A DNA stretch of 64,000 bases, from NCBI GenBank assembly GCA_008704415.1, contig VXIS01000020.1, positions 62,001-126,000 on the forward strand, written 5' to 3'. This document shows, one piece after another, positions 11,396-21,759 of this stretch. This DNA is from Sphaerosporella brunnea (lineage: Eukaryota > Ascomycota > Pezizomycetes > Pezizales > Pyronemataceae). Below the pieces are notes generated by a model that ran no database searches, was not told where the DNA came from, and worked only from the letters and a program-made list of their open reading frames with translations. The position numbers were made by a program, and so were the translations under genes. How positions within the stretch are numbered: the stretch's first letter is position 1; every line of letters starts with the position of its first letter.

Positions 11396-13308
11396 ATGTC
11401 GTCTCTACAAGCGCTACTGAATCCAATGTCCTCCGGTCCACCAAGTCCTGTTGCCCTGGTCGGCTCCCACTTCCCCGAGCCCTCCGAACTCGACCTCGAC
11501 TCTGATGGTGACATCACCCACGATCCTGAGCACAATACCTCGAACGGCGCAGTAGATCACGTCGGGGACCTAGTGGGGGTGATCCAGGTGGTCGATGACG
11601 ATGAGACTGAAGATGAGGTGGAACTACACATGCACAGGAGTATAGCACGGGAGGTAACAATGGTTGATGACGATGACGAGGAGAACGCGGAGGAGGAAAT
11701 ATATTTACCGATTCGAAGAGAGGTGTCGCCCGCTTCACCGCCGCCGCCAGAGGTGGACCCTATGGAGACAGAGTCTGATCGGCCAGCATTGGGGTCATCG
11801 CCACCTGCGCACGACTCCGACGCTGACGATTACGATAATGTATCTCTGAATGGGATGAACGGTGGTCTCGACGGATTCTACGACGAAGAGCAACATGAAG
11901 ATGGCACCACGGAGACGGATCGCGAAGCTTCAATGCCTCCTGCAGCACTCCGGAAAACACCAGCCTTTAACACACCCGAACATGAGTTCTACGAACGATC
12001 ACTCGGTAGTCCAGTCTACGACGCGCCTGCTCAAAGTACGGTTGCCCTTACACTCTCACCACCACCTGAAGACCCTTTCGCGAAGCCAAACCTAGACATC
12101 AACACACACTCTCGCACTGTGGACATGCCCTCGAAACCCAAACCTAAGAAGAAGCCATCTGCGCCGAAGAAGAAAGGCCAAGCCGCTTCTAAGAAACGGA
12201 TCAGCACTACGCAAGAGGATCACGGTGACGTTGAAGCTATAGCCCCGACACCCGACATGGACTCTCCCAAGAAAAAGTCTAAAAAGTCCAGTGCGACAAA
12301 GCCGAAGAAAGCTTCTTCCTCCGGCGAGACCAACATCATCGGCTTGCCGAAGTACGACGAAAACGGCGAGCAGCTGTATTGCATTTGTCGGAAGCCCGAC
12401 ACTGGAAAATGGATGATCGGCTGCGACGGCTGCGAGGATTGGTACCACGGCGAATGCATCAACATTCAGGAAGCGGACGGCGACTTGATCGATAAATACT
12501 ACTGTAAGTCCACCCCAGTACAGGTGCTCTTTCCCCCCCACCGCACCACTAACACACCCAAGGCGAGCACTGCAGTTCGCCCGAGCAGAAAACCACCTGG
12601 AAACGCATGTGTCGTCTCCCCGGCTGCCGGCGCCCCGCCGCCGTTGACAGAAACCCACCGTCCAAATACTGCACCCCCGCCCACGGCATCGAATTCATGA
12701 ACCGGCATGTAATCGCGCGCTCAGTCCACACGCGCGCCGAGATCGCCGCGCTTGTCAACGGCTGCGCTACAATCGAAGAATTCAAGCGCCTAGGCGACCG
12801 CATCCCGACTCCCCCACCGTCAAGCATCCACTCCTACCCGGAGGAAACCAGGCGCCTCGCCGAGATCTCATCGGAGCGCATCGCGCTCGTCGCCCACCAG
12901 AAGCGCATACAGCAGCGCGGCAGATACATGCAGCTGGCACAGGAGCGGCGCGTCCGCATCATCGACGAGCTCAAGAACGACCCGGAGATGGGCAAAGTCA
13001 CTACCATCTGCGGCTACGACATCCGCCTTGCGCTCGACGACGCCGAATGGGACGAGTGGCACGAAGCCGAGGGCAGAGAGCTCATTGAATCCGGAGCGCT
13101 GCCGGGCAGGGACGGCGTCTGCATCAAGAAAGTCTGCAGAACCCACAAGGGCTGGAACCAGCTGTTTGCCGACGAGCCCGCCAAGATGGAGCGCGAGCGG
13201 CTGGAGCGCGTGGTAGCGCTGCGCCAGGAGGAGCGCAAGATTCGTGAGCGGCAGAAGCGTCGTGCGGTCAAGGATGAGAACGAAGGACTGGTGGAGCCTG
13301 AGGCTTAG
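11396..13308 (+). CDS. SPP1: Set1/COMPASS PHD-finger protein, Spp1/CFP1-like
   Basis: Two exons (11396-12503, 12563-13308) give 617 residues. The N-terminal half is acidic and disordered, then lysine-rich (residues about 240-320). A PHD finger lies at about 327-373: LYCICRKPDTGKWMIGCDGC, DWYHGECI and KYYCEHC, the last formed across the intron. It is followed by the Spp1-type cysteine segment MCRLPGCRRPAA with SKYCTPAHGIEFM and a long helical C-terminus. In this family the PHD reads methylated H3K4 and the protein is a subunit of the Set1 H3K4 methyltransferase complex. The PHD plus the CRLPGC segment separates it from generic PHD proteins. Longer than yeast Spp1 because of the disordered N-terminus. 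Confidence 0.92.
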
Positions 13309-13609
13309 TTCTCTAAGCTTCTTCTTCCTCGCAATTTCTTTCGTTTGCTCTCATATTGTGGCATAGCAATTTCTGTTCTTTGGGTGTTTTATGATACCAG
13401 GGTACATCTTGCAGGCGTTTGGTGGGTTTCATGGCATTTGGCGTGATTGGGAGCTCTTCTTTCTGTAGTAGAGTACATACTTCTTATTGCTTGGGCAATT
13501 TTACCGTTCTTGCATGGTTGTTCATCAGAGGGCGTGTTTTAGTAGATGTCAAAAAACCGGCAGATAAATTAATGGAAGTACAAAAAACAACATGGGTATC
13601 GTCCCCAAC
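13309..13609. other. convergent intergenic region
   Basis: 301 bases between the stop codons of the Spp1-like gene (+) and the nucleoside hydrolase (-). AT-rich, presumably both 3' ends; no gene seen. Confidence 0.65.
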
Positions 13610-14834
13610 TTAATTAGGCAAAACCTCCTCCTCCAACCAAGTGTATCTCCCCTCCGCCTTCTCCACCATATCCAGCAACAGCTTCCAAAACGCATCGACA
13701 TCGACCTTCTTGGTGACCCTGACAACGGTATATGGGTCCTTCCCCTCGCCGCCCAGTCCCGCCCCGACCGCCGGCGGCTCCTCCAGCGTCTTCACCGTCT
13801 TCCCCACCTCGTCGCCATGGCACACCACATTCACGCGCACCTTTTCCATCTCCCACTCCACCTCGTCGGTTGGCAGCACCGCAGCCACGGCCAACGGATC
13901 ATGCAACGGCGGGCCGGCGGTGATATCAAAGACGCGCGCATAGGTGGCGGAGAAGTAAGTCAGCAGCTCAAACAGCATTCTCCGGAACCCGCCGGGGGGT
14001 TTTCCATCCTCTCCGCGGTTCAGCAGTCTAGCTAGGACCTCCTCGGTAGCTAGCACCGTGTGTGTCAGGTCCAACGGCACAAGCGTGACCCGTCCGTCCA
14101 GCGCCGGGTGCGTGAGGACGCTGTGTGCTGCCTCCGGGTCGCAGTAGATATTGAACTCTGCGGTTGGAGTGATGTTCCCGCACGCATCTGGACGCTCGCG
14201 GAATGCACCGCCCATTATGGAGACTTCCTTTAGGTGCGCAGCTACCTCGGGGAAGGTCGCTAGGAGAAGCGCTACGTTGGTCAGGGTACCTGTGGCTACT
14301 AGAAGGCATGTGTGCAAGGGTGTCGCCATGATCGCCTCCCGCATGGCCATGATGGCGTTGCCTGGGTTGGGAGATGCTGTGGGCTCTGGCAACAGGTTGG
14401 TCCCGTCGATTCCGGAGCTGCCGTGGATGTCTGGGGCGTGCACGGCGGGACGCATAAAGGGCTTGCGGCAGCCGGCGTAGACGGGGATGGAGGTGCGGTT
14501 GATAGAGGTCAGGATGCTGAGGGCATTGTAGGTTACACGGTCGAGGGAGGCGTTGCCGTGGACGGTCGAAATCTGAAGCATGGTTAGAAGCGCGGGGAAG
14601 GGGAAGGAGAAGCGGTGGAGAGCTTACGCCCAGAAGGTCCAGCTGTGGGTGCTCAGCGGCGAGGATGATGGCAAAGGCATCCTATGGTTTGTGAGCTTTA
14701 AATCGGAACGGAGAAGTGGGTGCTGCATACATCGTGGCCTGGAGGTGCGTTAGAGCTTAGCTATGGGCGCGGGAAAGTGGGCGGGGCTTACCTGGGTCAC
14801 AGTCGAGCCAGATGGGAGTCTTCGTGCGAGTCAT
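13610..14834 (-). CDS. inosine/uridine-preferring nucleoside hydrolase
   Basis: Four exons on the minus strand: 14834-14792 (43 b), 14738-14731 (8 b), 14681-14628 (54 b) and 14572-13610, for 355 residues. The enzyme splits the N-glycosidic bond of ribonucleosides to base and ribose in purine/pyrimidine salvage. The N-terminal calcium/ribose-binding motif DCDPGHDDAFA (residues 11-21) is present, but only when the 8-base exon is used: it supplies the last two bases of Gly15 plus His16 and Asp17. Further family marks are STVHGNASLDRVTYNAL, VATGTLTNVALLL, SIMGGAF, TPTAEFNIYCDPEAAH and the catalytic-histidine segment AGPPLHDPLAVAAVL. All four exons keep phase and every intron is 49-55 bases with GT-AG ends. 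No signal peptide, so probably cytosolic. It is divergent from the oxidoreductase gene 400 bases away. Confidence 0.94.
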
Positions 14835-15234
14835 TGTGGTGATATGTTTTGCAATGGAGATATGGAGAGATTGGCGTTGATTATATTGTTGGAGGGCTGC
14901 GTAAACTTCCCTTTTGCTGATGTATGTGCTTGGGGTGATGGTGATCGGGGCGGCGGGCAGCGGGCGCTACCGACAGCGGGGTTTGACAGGTTGGTTTGCA
15001 GAGCCAACGCACGGCAGGTGGTCAGAGCGCTCCCCCACACCAAAAAAGCCCAAGCAAAAGGGCAAGCAAGCAAGCAAGCGGCAATTCATTTTCTGCTCCA
15101 TCCAGACTTCCAGCCCTGTGAGGCCGCGTCGGGTTCTTAGTACCGGCAGGTCACTTTGTGTAACCAGGGTGCCATTTCCGGCGCCCGTCCGCAAACCGAG
15201 CAAGCCAACTGTCCTCCCCACAACCCAGCCCACA
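14835..15234. other. divergent promoter region, nucleoside hydrolase / ferric reductase-like
   Basis: 400 bases between two divergent start codons. No clear TATA box or repeated operator stands out; an AAGC repeat lies near 15063-15080. Confidence 0.55.
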
Positions 15235-17014
15235 ATGTGGGATTATCAATACGTGACCCTCGACGATGAGCAGAAGATCGCGCGGCGAATCCATCTGGAT
15301 TGGGCTGGGTACCGTGTGGTGCTCTCCCAGCTGGTCCTGTGCGCATATGTCGCGGTGTATCGGTGGTTCACGCGGGATTCGACTCGGCGGAGAAGCGGCC
15401 TTGTGATGACTCTGAGCCGCCTGGAATGGAGGCTGTCGGATCCTATCTCGCTGGATCGTCCTGAATTCAGGTGTTGGGGAGACTGGTTGATCGTGCTGGG
15501 ATGGGCGGCGTGGTGCACTGTTCTGGCGACCTCGAATACCGGCAACGGCATGTACTGTTTACTCTTCAGTCTGTGGGGCACGCGGTTAACTGGTGATGTA
15601 TAGATTACATGCATGTCACGAAAGCATTCGGGATCGTAGGGGCTGCCAATCTGCCTATGCATTTCTTGTTGGCCATAAAACGTTCACCGCTGAGATGGAT
15701 GTATGGGCTCTCGTACGAAGGGCGTGCAAACTTCCTTCACCGCTGGCTGGGGAGAATCATATTGTATCTCCTGTCCTGCCATGCGATGCTGTACCTCAAC
15801 TTCTTCTGGGACACAAATCGGATGAAAACGCGGTTCCTCGAGTTTGACGTGATGTGCGGTTTCATTGCGTTCATCATCATGGTATGCCAGCCAGCCCTTC
15901 CTCGCTCACAGGAGCCCAGAGACTTACGATCTCTGGACAGTCTATCATTGGAGTCTCTGCGAACCACTATGTTCGCAATCTCTCCTACCGTGTCTTCTAC
16001 CTGCTCCACATCATCCTATCCCCCCTCCTATTCCCTCTAATGTTCCTCCACGTCTCCCATATCCGGCCATACCTCTACCCCTCAATCACCCTATTCGTGG
16101 GGGACCAGGTTCTTCGTGCCATCAACCGGACACCAGCACTGGCCTCTATCAAGCACATATCCCCAAGCCTGATCCAGATATCTGCGCACGCCGTCTTTGT
16201 GCGGCCCCTCAAACCTGGCTCGCATGCCTTACTCCGGCATCCAGCCACAACGGGAATCCTGGGCTCCAATCCCTTTTCCATAACCGCCGCCATAACCCCC
16301 TCCAACAGGGAAAAGAAACGCATCCGCATGATTGCGCGGGTGCGTAGCAACATCACCAAGAAGCTCGCAGCTCTACCGACTGAGGGACCGAGACAGACGG
16401 TAGCTGTATATTTAGACCTTCCGTACGGCGCACCGCTGTATTTCCCCCCGCTGTCAGAGTTCGACAAGATCCTGTTTGTAGCTGGCGGCGTGGGCGCTAC
16501 GTTTGCCGTCAGCTGGATCAAGTACCTATCAAAGAGCACGGAAGGCGGCCGGGCGGCGCTGGTGAAACCCGGCCAGCTGCGCTTCGTGTGGGCCGTCAAG
16601 TCCCCCGAAGAAGCCGCGTGGGCGTTCGACGACGATTATCAAGGCGACAACGCAAATGAGGTGGCGGAGTGCGTGGAGCTGTACATCACCGGAAACCCCC
16701 CTGAAGATCCCGATGCCGATCAAGGCGATGTGGAAATGAGCGAAGGCCTGTTGCGACGTGCCGAAGGCGCCTCAACCGGGGGCAGAGCAGATGCATTAGT
16801 CCACGCGGGAGTGGAGCGGGAGAGAATTTCTACCGGCCGGCCGTCGGTGCGAGATTTGATCCACGACACAGTGAAGGATGCCGGGCACGAGGGGAGAACG
16901 GCGATCCTTATTTGCGGGCCCAGCATGATGGGGTCAATCGCAAAACGAGTCTCTGCCAGGCTGGGGGCGCAGAGTGTGGATTTGTGGCTTCATGTGGAGG
17001 AATTTGGGCACTGA
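15235..17014 (+). CDS. ferric reductase / NADPH oxidase-like transmembrane oxidoreductase
   Basis: Three exons (15235-15547, 15604-15881, 15941-17014) give 554 residues. It has the ferric reductase layout: several membrane helices, two pairs of heme-ligand histidines, then FAD and NADPH domains on the cytosolic side. The first His pair is in LHRWLGRIILYLLSCH and the second in LHIILSPLLFPLMFLH, both with 13 residues between histidines as in the family. The FAD loop is NPFSI. The NADPH-binding parts are FVAGGVGATF and LICGPSMMG, and the C-terminus is HVEEFGH. Such enzymes reduce extracellular ferric/cupric ions or make superoxide; sequence alone does not decide, and yeast Aim14/Yno1 is a possible relative. 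Intron 1 starts with GCATGT: only this site gives the phase and the conserved GNDYMHVTKAFG junction, so it is a GC-AG intron. Confidence 0.88.
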
Positions 17015-17339
17015 AAATATCAATCTTTTGTTTTGATTTGTTTCTGAACGATCTCGAGATAGATGGATATACCTGGACATGAAGCACTTTATCTGACCGT
17101 TTCTTCGGGTCCCTACATATGTACTTGTGACAGCTAAGAGATCCCGTCCTGCAGCAAGTAGGGCGCGGTGTACCCCGAGATCTGCCGTGCTACATCGGTT
17201 GTTATCACCCGCAAAATGTCAACGTCAATAAGGAGCTGAAGATTCTCCAACCCACAACTCACGACCCTCCGGTTCATATATTGCGAGGCCAACACTGCTG
17301 CCACATTCGAATTCATATCTCTATGCACTGCCACCACAT
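17015..17339. other. gene-free interval
   Basis: 325 bases between the oxidoreductase and the GT90 gene, on the same strand. No gene or strong motif seen. Confidence 0.65.
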
Positions 17340-19979
17340 ATGAGCACCTTCTCCTTCGACTTCTCTCCTGCCACCACCCCGGCCACGGGGAGTGCCGGCT
17401 TACAACCACCCTCAACCATCCAAATCGTCCTTTCCCTATTCGTCCTCCACATAACATCCGCGAAGATACGATACCCACTCTATGGGCTCCTTACAAATGC
17501 GATAACCTGGGTTGCCATCTACATAATCAGCCGCACGCTCCCCTCCGCGTCAACCGCAAAGCGAAAACGAAAGCCGCTGCTGTTAGCAGGGTGTATTCTG
17601 GCCGCTGCGCTCTGCCGGCGTGTACAAGGCATACGGGCAGGCTGGGAGACGGCGCTGGTGCCTCTACTTTACGTGGGGCTGCGGACGGCGGTAATTGGCG
17701 GCGACGCGAAAGGGCGGTGGAGACCCGGGGCTGTTGTCACAACAGCGGGACTTGTGGCTTTGTGCGGGGCACCGGTCATGAATAGTCATGATTTGGCGTT
17801 GGGCACATTCGCGGCGGTATTCACGGCGCTGGGGTATGTTCTGCTAGAAGAAATCTCGGTCGGCGGAGAGACGGGATGGGTTCAGCTGGGCCGGGAGACG
17901 GGGCTGTATTTGTCCATCGGATTGACGGTGGCTGCCGTGGCGCTGGAAAATATTGTCGGTGAAGCCGTGGTGTGGCAGGGGCGGGGGTGGGCAGAGGTTG
18001 TGATGAGGAATAGTGGAGGCCCGCCAATGGTGACCGCGAGGGTGGTGGGTGTCGGCTTGCTGGACGCGGCAAGATTCGGGCTGCTAGCTGTGCTCATCAC
18101 CCGGGGATCGACCGTTTCGGGGGTGTTTGTGGACCTTTCAGCTACGCTGGCGTTAGCCCTGTGGGCGGCGTTTATTGCTGTGAAGGCCGCGGCTGCCGTG
18201 TTTGCGGTTGCCGGGATGATGTGGTGGTCCTTCATGGGCGCCGGCGTTCAGATAAGGATGATGCATGCCGTGGTTTTTATCGCGGTTTGTGGGGTGCTGT
18301 CATTGGTTTATGCAGCGCATGCTCGCAGAGTGGATGCCTTGGGGACTTTTGATGCCGGGTCGGCGCCCATTGTGTCCACAAGCAACCATCCGATTCCAAA
18401 ACTCATCCAGGAGGCTGAGGATCGCTTCTATACAATGAGGAAAAGTCAAAGCAAAACCCTCGAGGAGGCTGTTCAGGAATACAAACGACGGTATAGGATG
18501 AGCCCTCCGCCGAATTTTGACCAATGGTATTACTTTGCAAAGAGAAGAGGCGCTGTCATAATTGATGAGTATGACACGATATATCACTCCCTCAAGCCGT
18601 TCTGGGGGATATCGCCAAAGGACATCAGGACGCGAGCCAGACAGTCGATGGGATACAGGAATCACTCCACCACTAATTCGCTGCTGCAAGCGTATGTACG
18701 CGGTGGGGAGGTCCAGATTGACGGGCAAGGCCCACTATGGATGAAAAAGGCGATCCAGGAGATGCTGGAGGGCTTTATGGAATGGCTTCCAGACATGGAT
18801 TTACCGTTTAATATCCACGACGAACCCCGAGTGGTGGTTCCTTTCAAGGATCTTAAACAGCATGTTGAAAAAGCAGAGGAGCAGATCAGTCACCTGAACC
18901 TCAATTTTGTCAGGAATAACTTCACTCCACTGAAAACGGCCGAGAAGGCGATCCCACCTCCATACGACCGAACCTCATTCGACGGCTTTGCTCACCAGTC
19001 GCTATTTCCCTACTCCACCATGTCATGTCCACCAGACTCGCCGGTCCGTGTGGTGTCCGGCAATGTCACAGACAAGCATTCAGGCCAGCTCTTAGGCTTC
19101 ATCGCCAACTCCACCGAGTCCAGCGATATCTGCCTCTCCCCCAGCCTCCAGAACCGTCATGGCTTTTTTGATCGTCCCAACAGCCTCAACGTGGTAAAGG
19201 AGCTCTACCCCGTATTCTCACAGAGCAAAATCTCCTCATATGGTGACATCTTATATCCCTCCCCATGGTACTGGGCGCATAAGGTATCATACGAGGAGTC
19301 CCTCGACCCCCAGTGGGAACACAAAGTCGAAAAACTCTACTGGCGCGGTTCTACTACGGGTGGGTACTCGAAAAATGGCGGCTGGAGGCGCCACCACCGC
19401 CAACGTGTAGTCACAGTCATCGACGCCAACGACACCGCAAAAATCCTGCAACCAAACGACGGGACGAACTGGGCGGTTACCGAGGTCCCCCGAGAAACCC
19501 TCAAGGAGTTGTTCGATGTGTCCTTCTCACACGTTGGACAATGCGACCCCGAGGACTGCCGGCAGCAGCGGAACTTCTTCCATATTGCGCAGTACGCGGA
19601 CCAGCAGGGCGCCTGGCAATGGAAGTATCTGCTCGACATGGACGGAAACGCATTCAGCGGTAGATACCATGCATTCCTCAAGAGTAGGAGCGTGGTGTTT
19701 AAGCTCGCGGTGTTTAGAGAGTGGCATGATGAGTGGCTGTACCCGTGGGTGCATTACATCCCACTCAGCATGGAGCTTGAGGAGGTTGCCGAGATTATGC
19801 GCTTCTTTAGGTATGAGAAGGAGGGCGAGCAGTATGCGAGGAGGATCGCAGATCAGGGTAGGAGCTGGGCTCAGATGGTGCTTCGTGATCAGGATTTGGT
19901 GGTGTGGTTGTTTCGGCTGCTGCTGGAGTATGGGAGGGTTGTTGATGATAATAGGGATACTATCGGTTTTTGTTTGTAG
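17340..19979 (+). CDS. GT90/CAP10-type glycosyltransferase with multi-pass N-terminus
   Basis: One uninterrupted frame of 879 residues, notable where most neighbours have introns. Residues about 20-335 are hydrophobic, with perhaps nine or ten membrane helices separated by short loops. The rest is a CAP10/GT90 domain facing the lumen: DQWYYFAKRRGAVIIDEYD near residue 394, an NDEP-like PFNIHDEPRVVVPF segment, LYWRGSTTGG near 670, the HVGQCDPEDC cysteine pair, and the donor-binding region LLDMDGNAFSGRYHAFLKSR near 762 with YIPLSMELEE after it. In Cryptococcus CAP10/CAP64-related proteins are needed for capsule, and GT90 includes xylosyl- and glucosyltransferases. Here the donor and acceptor are unknown; a Golgi role in mannan or O-glycan decoration is an inference. 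Confidence 0.86.
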   Translation: MSTFSFDFSPATTPATGSAGLQPPSTIQIVLSLFVLHITSAKIRYPLYGLLTNAITWVAIYIISRTLPSASTAKRKRKPLLLAGCILAAALCRRVQGIRAGWETALVPLLYVGLRTAVIGGDAKGRWRPGAVVTTAGLVALCGAPVMNSHDLALGTFAAVFTALGYVLLEEISVGGETGWVQLGRETGLYLSIGLTVAAVALENIVGEAVVWQGRGWAEVVMRNSGGPPMVTARVVGVGLLDAARFGLLAVLITRGSTVSGVFVDLSATLALALWAAFIAVKAAAAVFAVAGMMWWSFMGAGVQIRMMHAVVFIAVCGVLSLVYAAHARRVDALGTFDAGSAPIVSTSNHPIPKLIQEAEDRFYTMRKSQSKTLEEAVQEYKRRYRMSPPPNFDQWYYFAKRRGAVIIDEYDTIYHSLKPFWGISPKDIRTRARQSMGYRNHSTTNSLLQAYVRGGEVQIDGQGPLWMKKAIQEMLEGFMEWLPDMDLPFNIHDEPRVVVPFKDLKQHVEKAEEQISHLNLNFVRNNFTPLKTAEKAIPPPYDRTSFDGFAHQSLFPYSTMSCPPDSPVRVVSGNVTDKHSGQLLGFIANSTESSDICLSPSLQNRHGFFDRPNSLNVVKELYPVFSQSKISSYGDILYPSPWYWAHKVSYEESLDPQWEHKVEKLYWRGSTTGGYSKNGGWRRHHRQRVVTVIDANDTAKILQPNDGTNWAVTEVPRETLKELFDVSFSHVGQCDPEDCRQQRNFFHIAQYADQQGAWQWKYLLDMDGNAFSGRYHAFLKSRSVVFKLAVFREWHDEWLYPWVHYIPLSMELEEVAEIMRFFRYEKEGEQYARRIADQGRSWAQMVLRDQDLVVWLFRLLLEYGRVVDDNRDTIGFCL

Positions 19980-20451
19980 ATAGATGGGAATTTTGGTCAT
20001 GGTGTCTATGTTTTGGATGTGCTTTCCTGGGATGGGTGGGTGGATGGTTTATAGAATGATGGACAGAGTTGCTCGATTAATACAGATAGAACAATCAGAA
20101 TGATATATGTAATCAGTTCTGAGGAGTAAAGAAATCCGGCCCCTGATTGATGCCTATGTGAGCCCCAAAAAGCCATCTCTCGAAGATCACGCAATGGCTG
20201 TAGGCTAGCGGGGCTCCGTTGAAGTTTGTTACTCATGACATCTGTTATGTCTGCATGCCTATATGGAACCCCACAGCCAACCCGGGGCCCAACACAGGGA
20301 AACAACCCATAGAAAAGATATTTCTACGCCATAGAAAGACCTCATTCAAGAGCCCATCATAGTCACAAACTTTCATCGCGGCCGATGATAACTTTACATT
20401 CACTCATGTTGACGTCTTCCACTTTGTGTACATGCATGCACCCTTATTAGA
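19980..20451. other. gene-free interval
   Basis: 472 bases between the GT90 gene and the LIM protein gene. No gene or repeat seen. Confidence 0.65.
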
Positions 20452-21759
20452 ATGGGAGTCCGCAAGCATCGCCCCCTCAGCCGCGCACTGTGGGACATCC
20501 TCCCCACCATGCTGCCCTCCAGGGACGATCAGAACACGCCTCGTTCTAAGTATACTGCTACTCCCCAGGCCCAGCTTATAAGTCTCCAAACTTACCTCTC
20601 CCAGGCCAAAGAGTCCCTCGCCGTCCTCGCTATCCGCCCGCTCCTCCCTCAGCCTAGCCTCGTGGGCAAGCGACGATTGGATCGAAGTACCCTTCCCCTC
20701 CGTAGAGGGTATGGGCAGTGGCACACCCACGCCCCCGGTTCGGTGGCGCACTTGGACGTGCTACATTTGCCTGCAGGATTTCCCAGGGGACCAGCCGCCG
20801 ATTGATACCCAGATCCGCACTGGTGGTTGGTGTAGGAGTTGTTATACCTTCCAGACCTGGTAGGTCTTTGGATAGAAAGAAGGTGGAGTTAGTGAGCTAA
20901 TTGTTGTGTCTTTAGTTGGCAGTGCCATCTGAAATGTGAATGCCAACATGCCCGTCATCAGAGGGAATGCTCTCGCACTGCTACGTGCAGGCTCTGTTAC
21001 CCCGAGGATGACGGACGTGGAGGAAGGGGGATAGATCTAGCTGCGTCTTCGACCGGTTCTGTATGAAGGCCGTACCCATCACCTATTCTAAGCCTAACAT
21101 TTGTGGTTCTCCAGATTTGCTCAGTCCGAGGTCTTACGGAACGCCCGCCAAACACACGAAAGCTATCATCTTCCTCCACCATATCTCACTCGGACTACTC
21201 CTGTCATTTGGTGCGCCCCGAGGAGGGCTCCTACATCTTCCCGCAACAGCCACCACCAACTCACCAAGAGCGCGGTAGAGCCCGATCCCACCACCAAGCA
21301 CCACGGGAAGTGTGCTCTGCCTATCAATCCTCAATACTGCCACCGGCAGCTATACGAGCGGCATCAGCGCCGCCATCCCCCTCGCCGTCTCCACCTCTCC
21401 GGTGGCTACCAGATAGATACGACGGCAGTCGGGACGACACGCCACGCTCGCGCTCAAGGTCGAAGGAGTCGCTGCTCCCATCGTTGTTTTCAACACGGCG
21501 GACGCCGCTGCCGAAGTTGGGAGGAAGGCAGCAATGTGGTGCATGTGGCGTGGCCGTGTCGTTTTTTGAGAGCGTGCTTGGACCGTTGGGGAAACGGTTT
21601 CATACTAGGTGTTTGCGGTGTGGGGTTTGTGGGAAGGACATGGAGAGTGGAAGCCCGTTTGAGCTCACGCCAGACGGATGGATGCGGTTTTATTGTAGGA
21701 ATTGTGAGTTGGAACATAGAGTGGAGGAAGCGACCGCTGAGGCGGAAGGGAAGAAGTAG
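20452..21759 (+). CDS. LIM-domain protein with an N-terminal cysteine-rich zinc module
   Basis: Four exons (20452-20549, 20605-20859, 20916-21060, 21115-21759) give 380 residues; introns are 54-56 bases and phases agree throughout. After a basic/serine start (MGVRKHRPLSRALWDILPTM) comes a dense zinc-binding segment at about residues 95-160: CYICLQDF, WCRSC, CWQCHLKCECQHARHQREC and CRLCYPEDD. That is about twelve Cys plus His residues in 65 positions, and it exists only after splicing. A disordered Ser/Pro/Arg stretch follows. The C-terminus is a LIM domain: CGACGVAVSFFESVLGPLGK, FHTRCLRCGVCGK and FYCRNCELEH. LIM domains bind proteins, often at cytoskeletal or cortical sites. I do not recognise the N-terminal module, which looks like a RING- or binuclear-type fold. 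No function is claimed beyond zinc-mediated interaction. Confidence 0.82.

Noticed and set aside
15550..15603. GT donor two bases after the GC donor in the ferric reductase-like gene
   Set aside because: It shifts the frame and loses the conserved DYMHVTKAFG exon.
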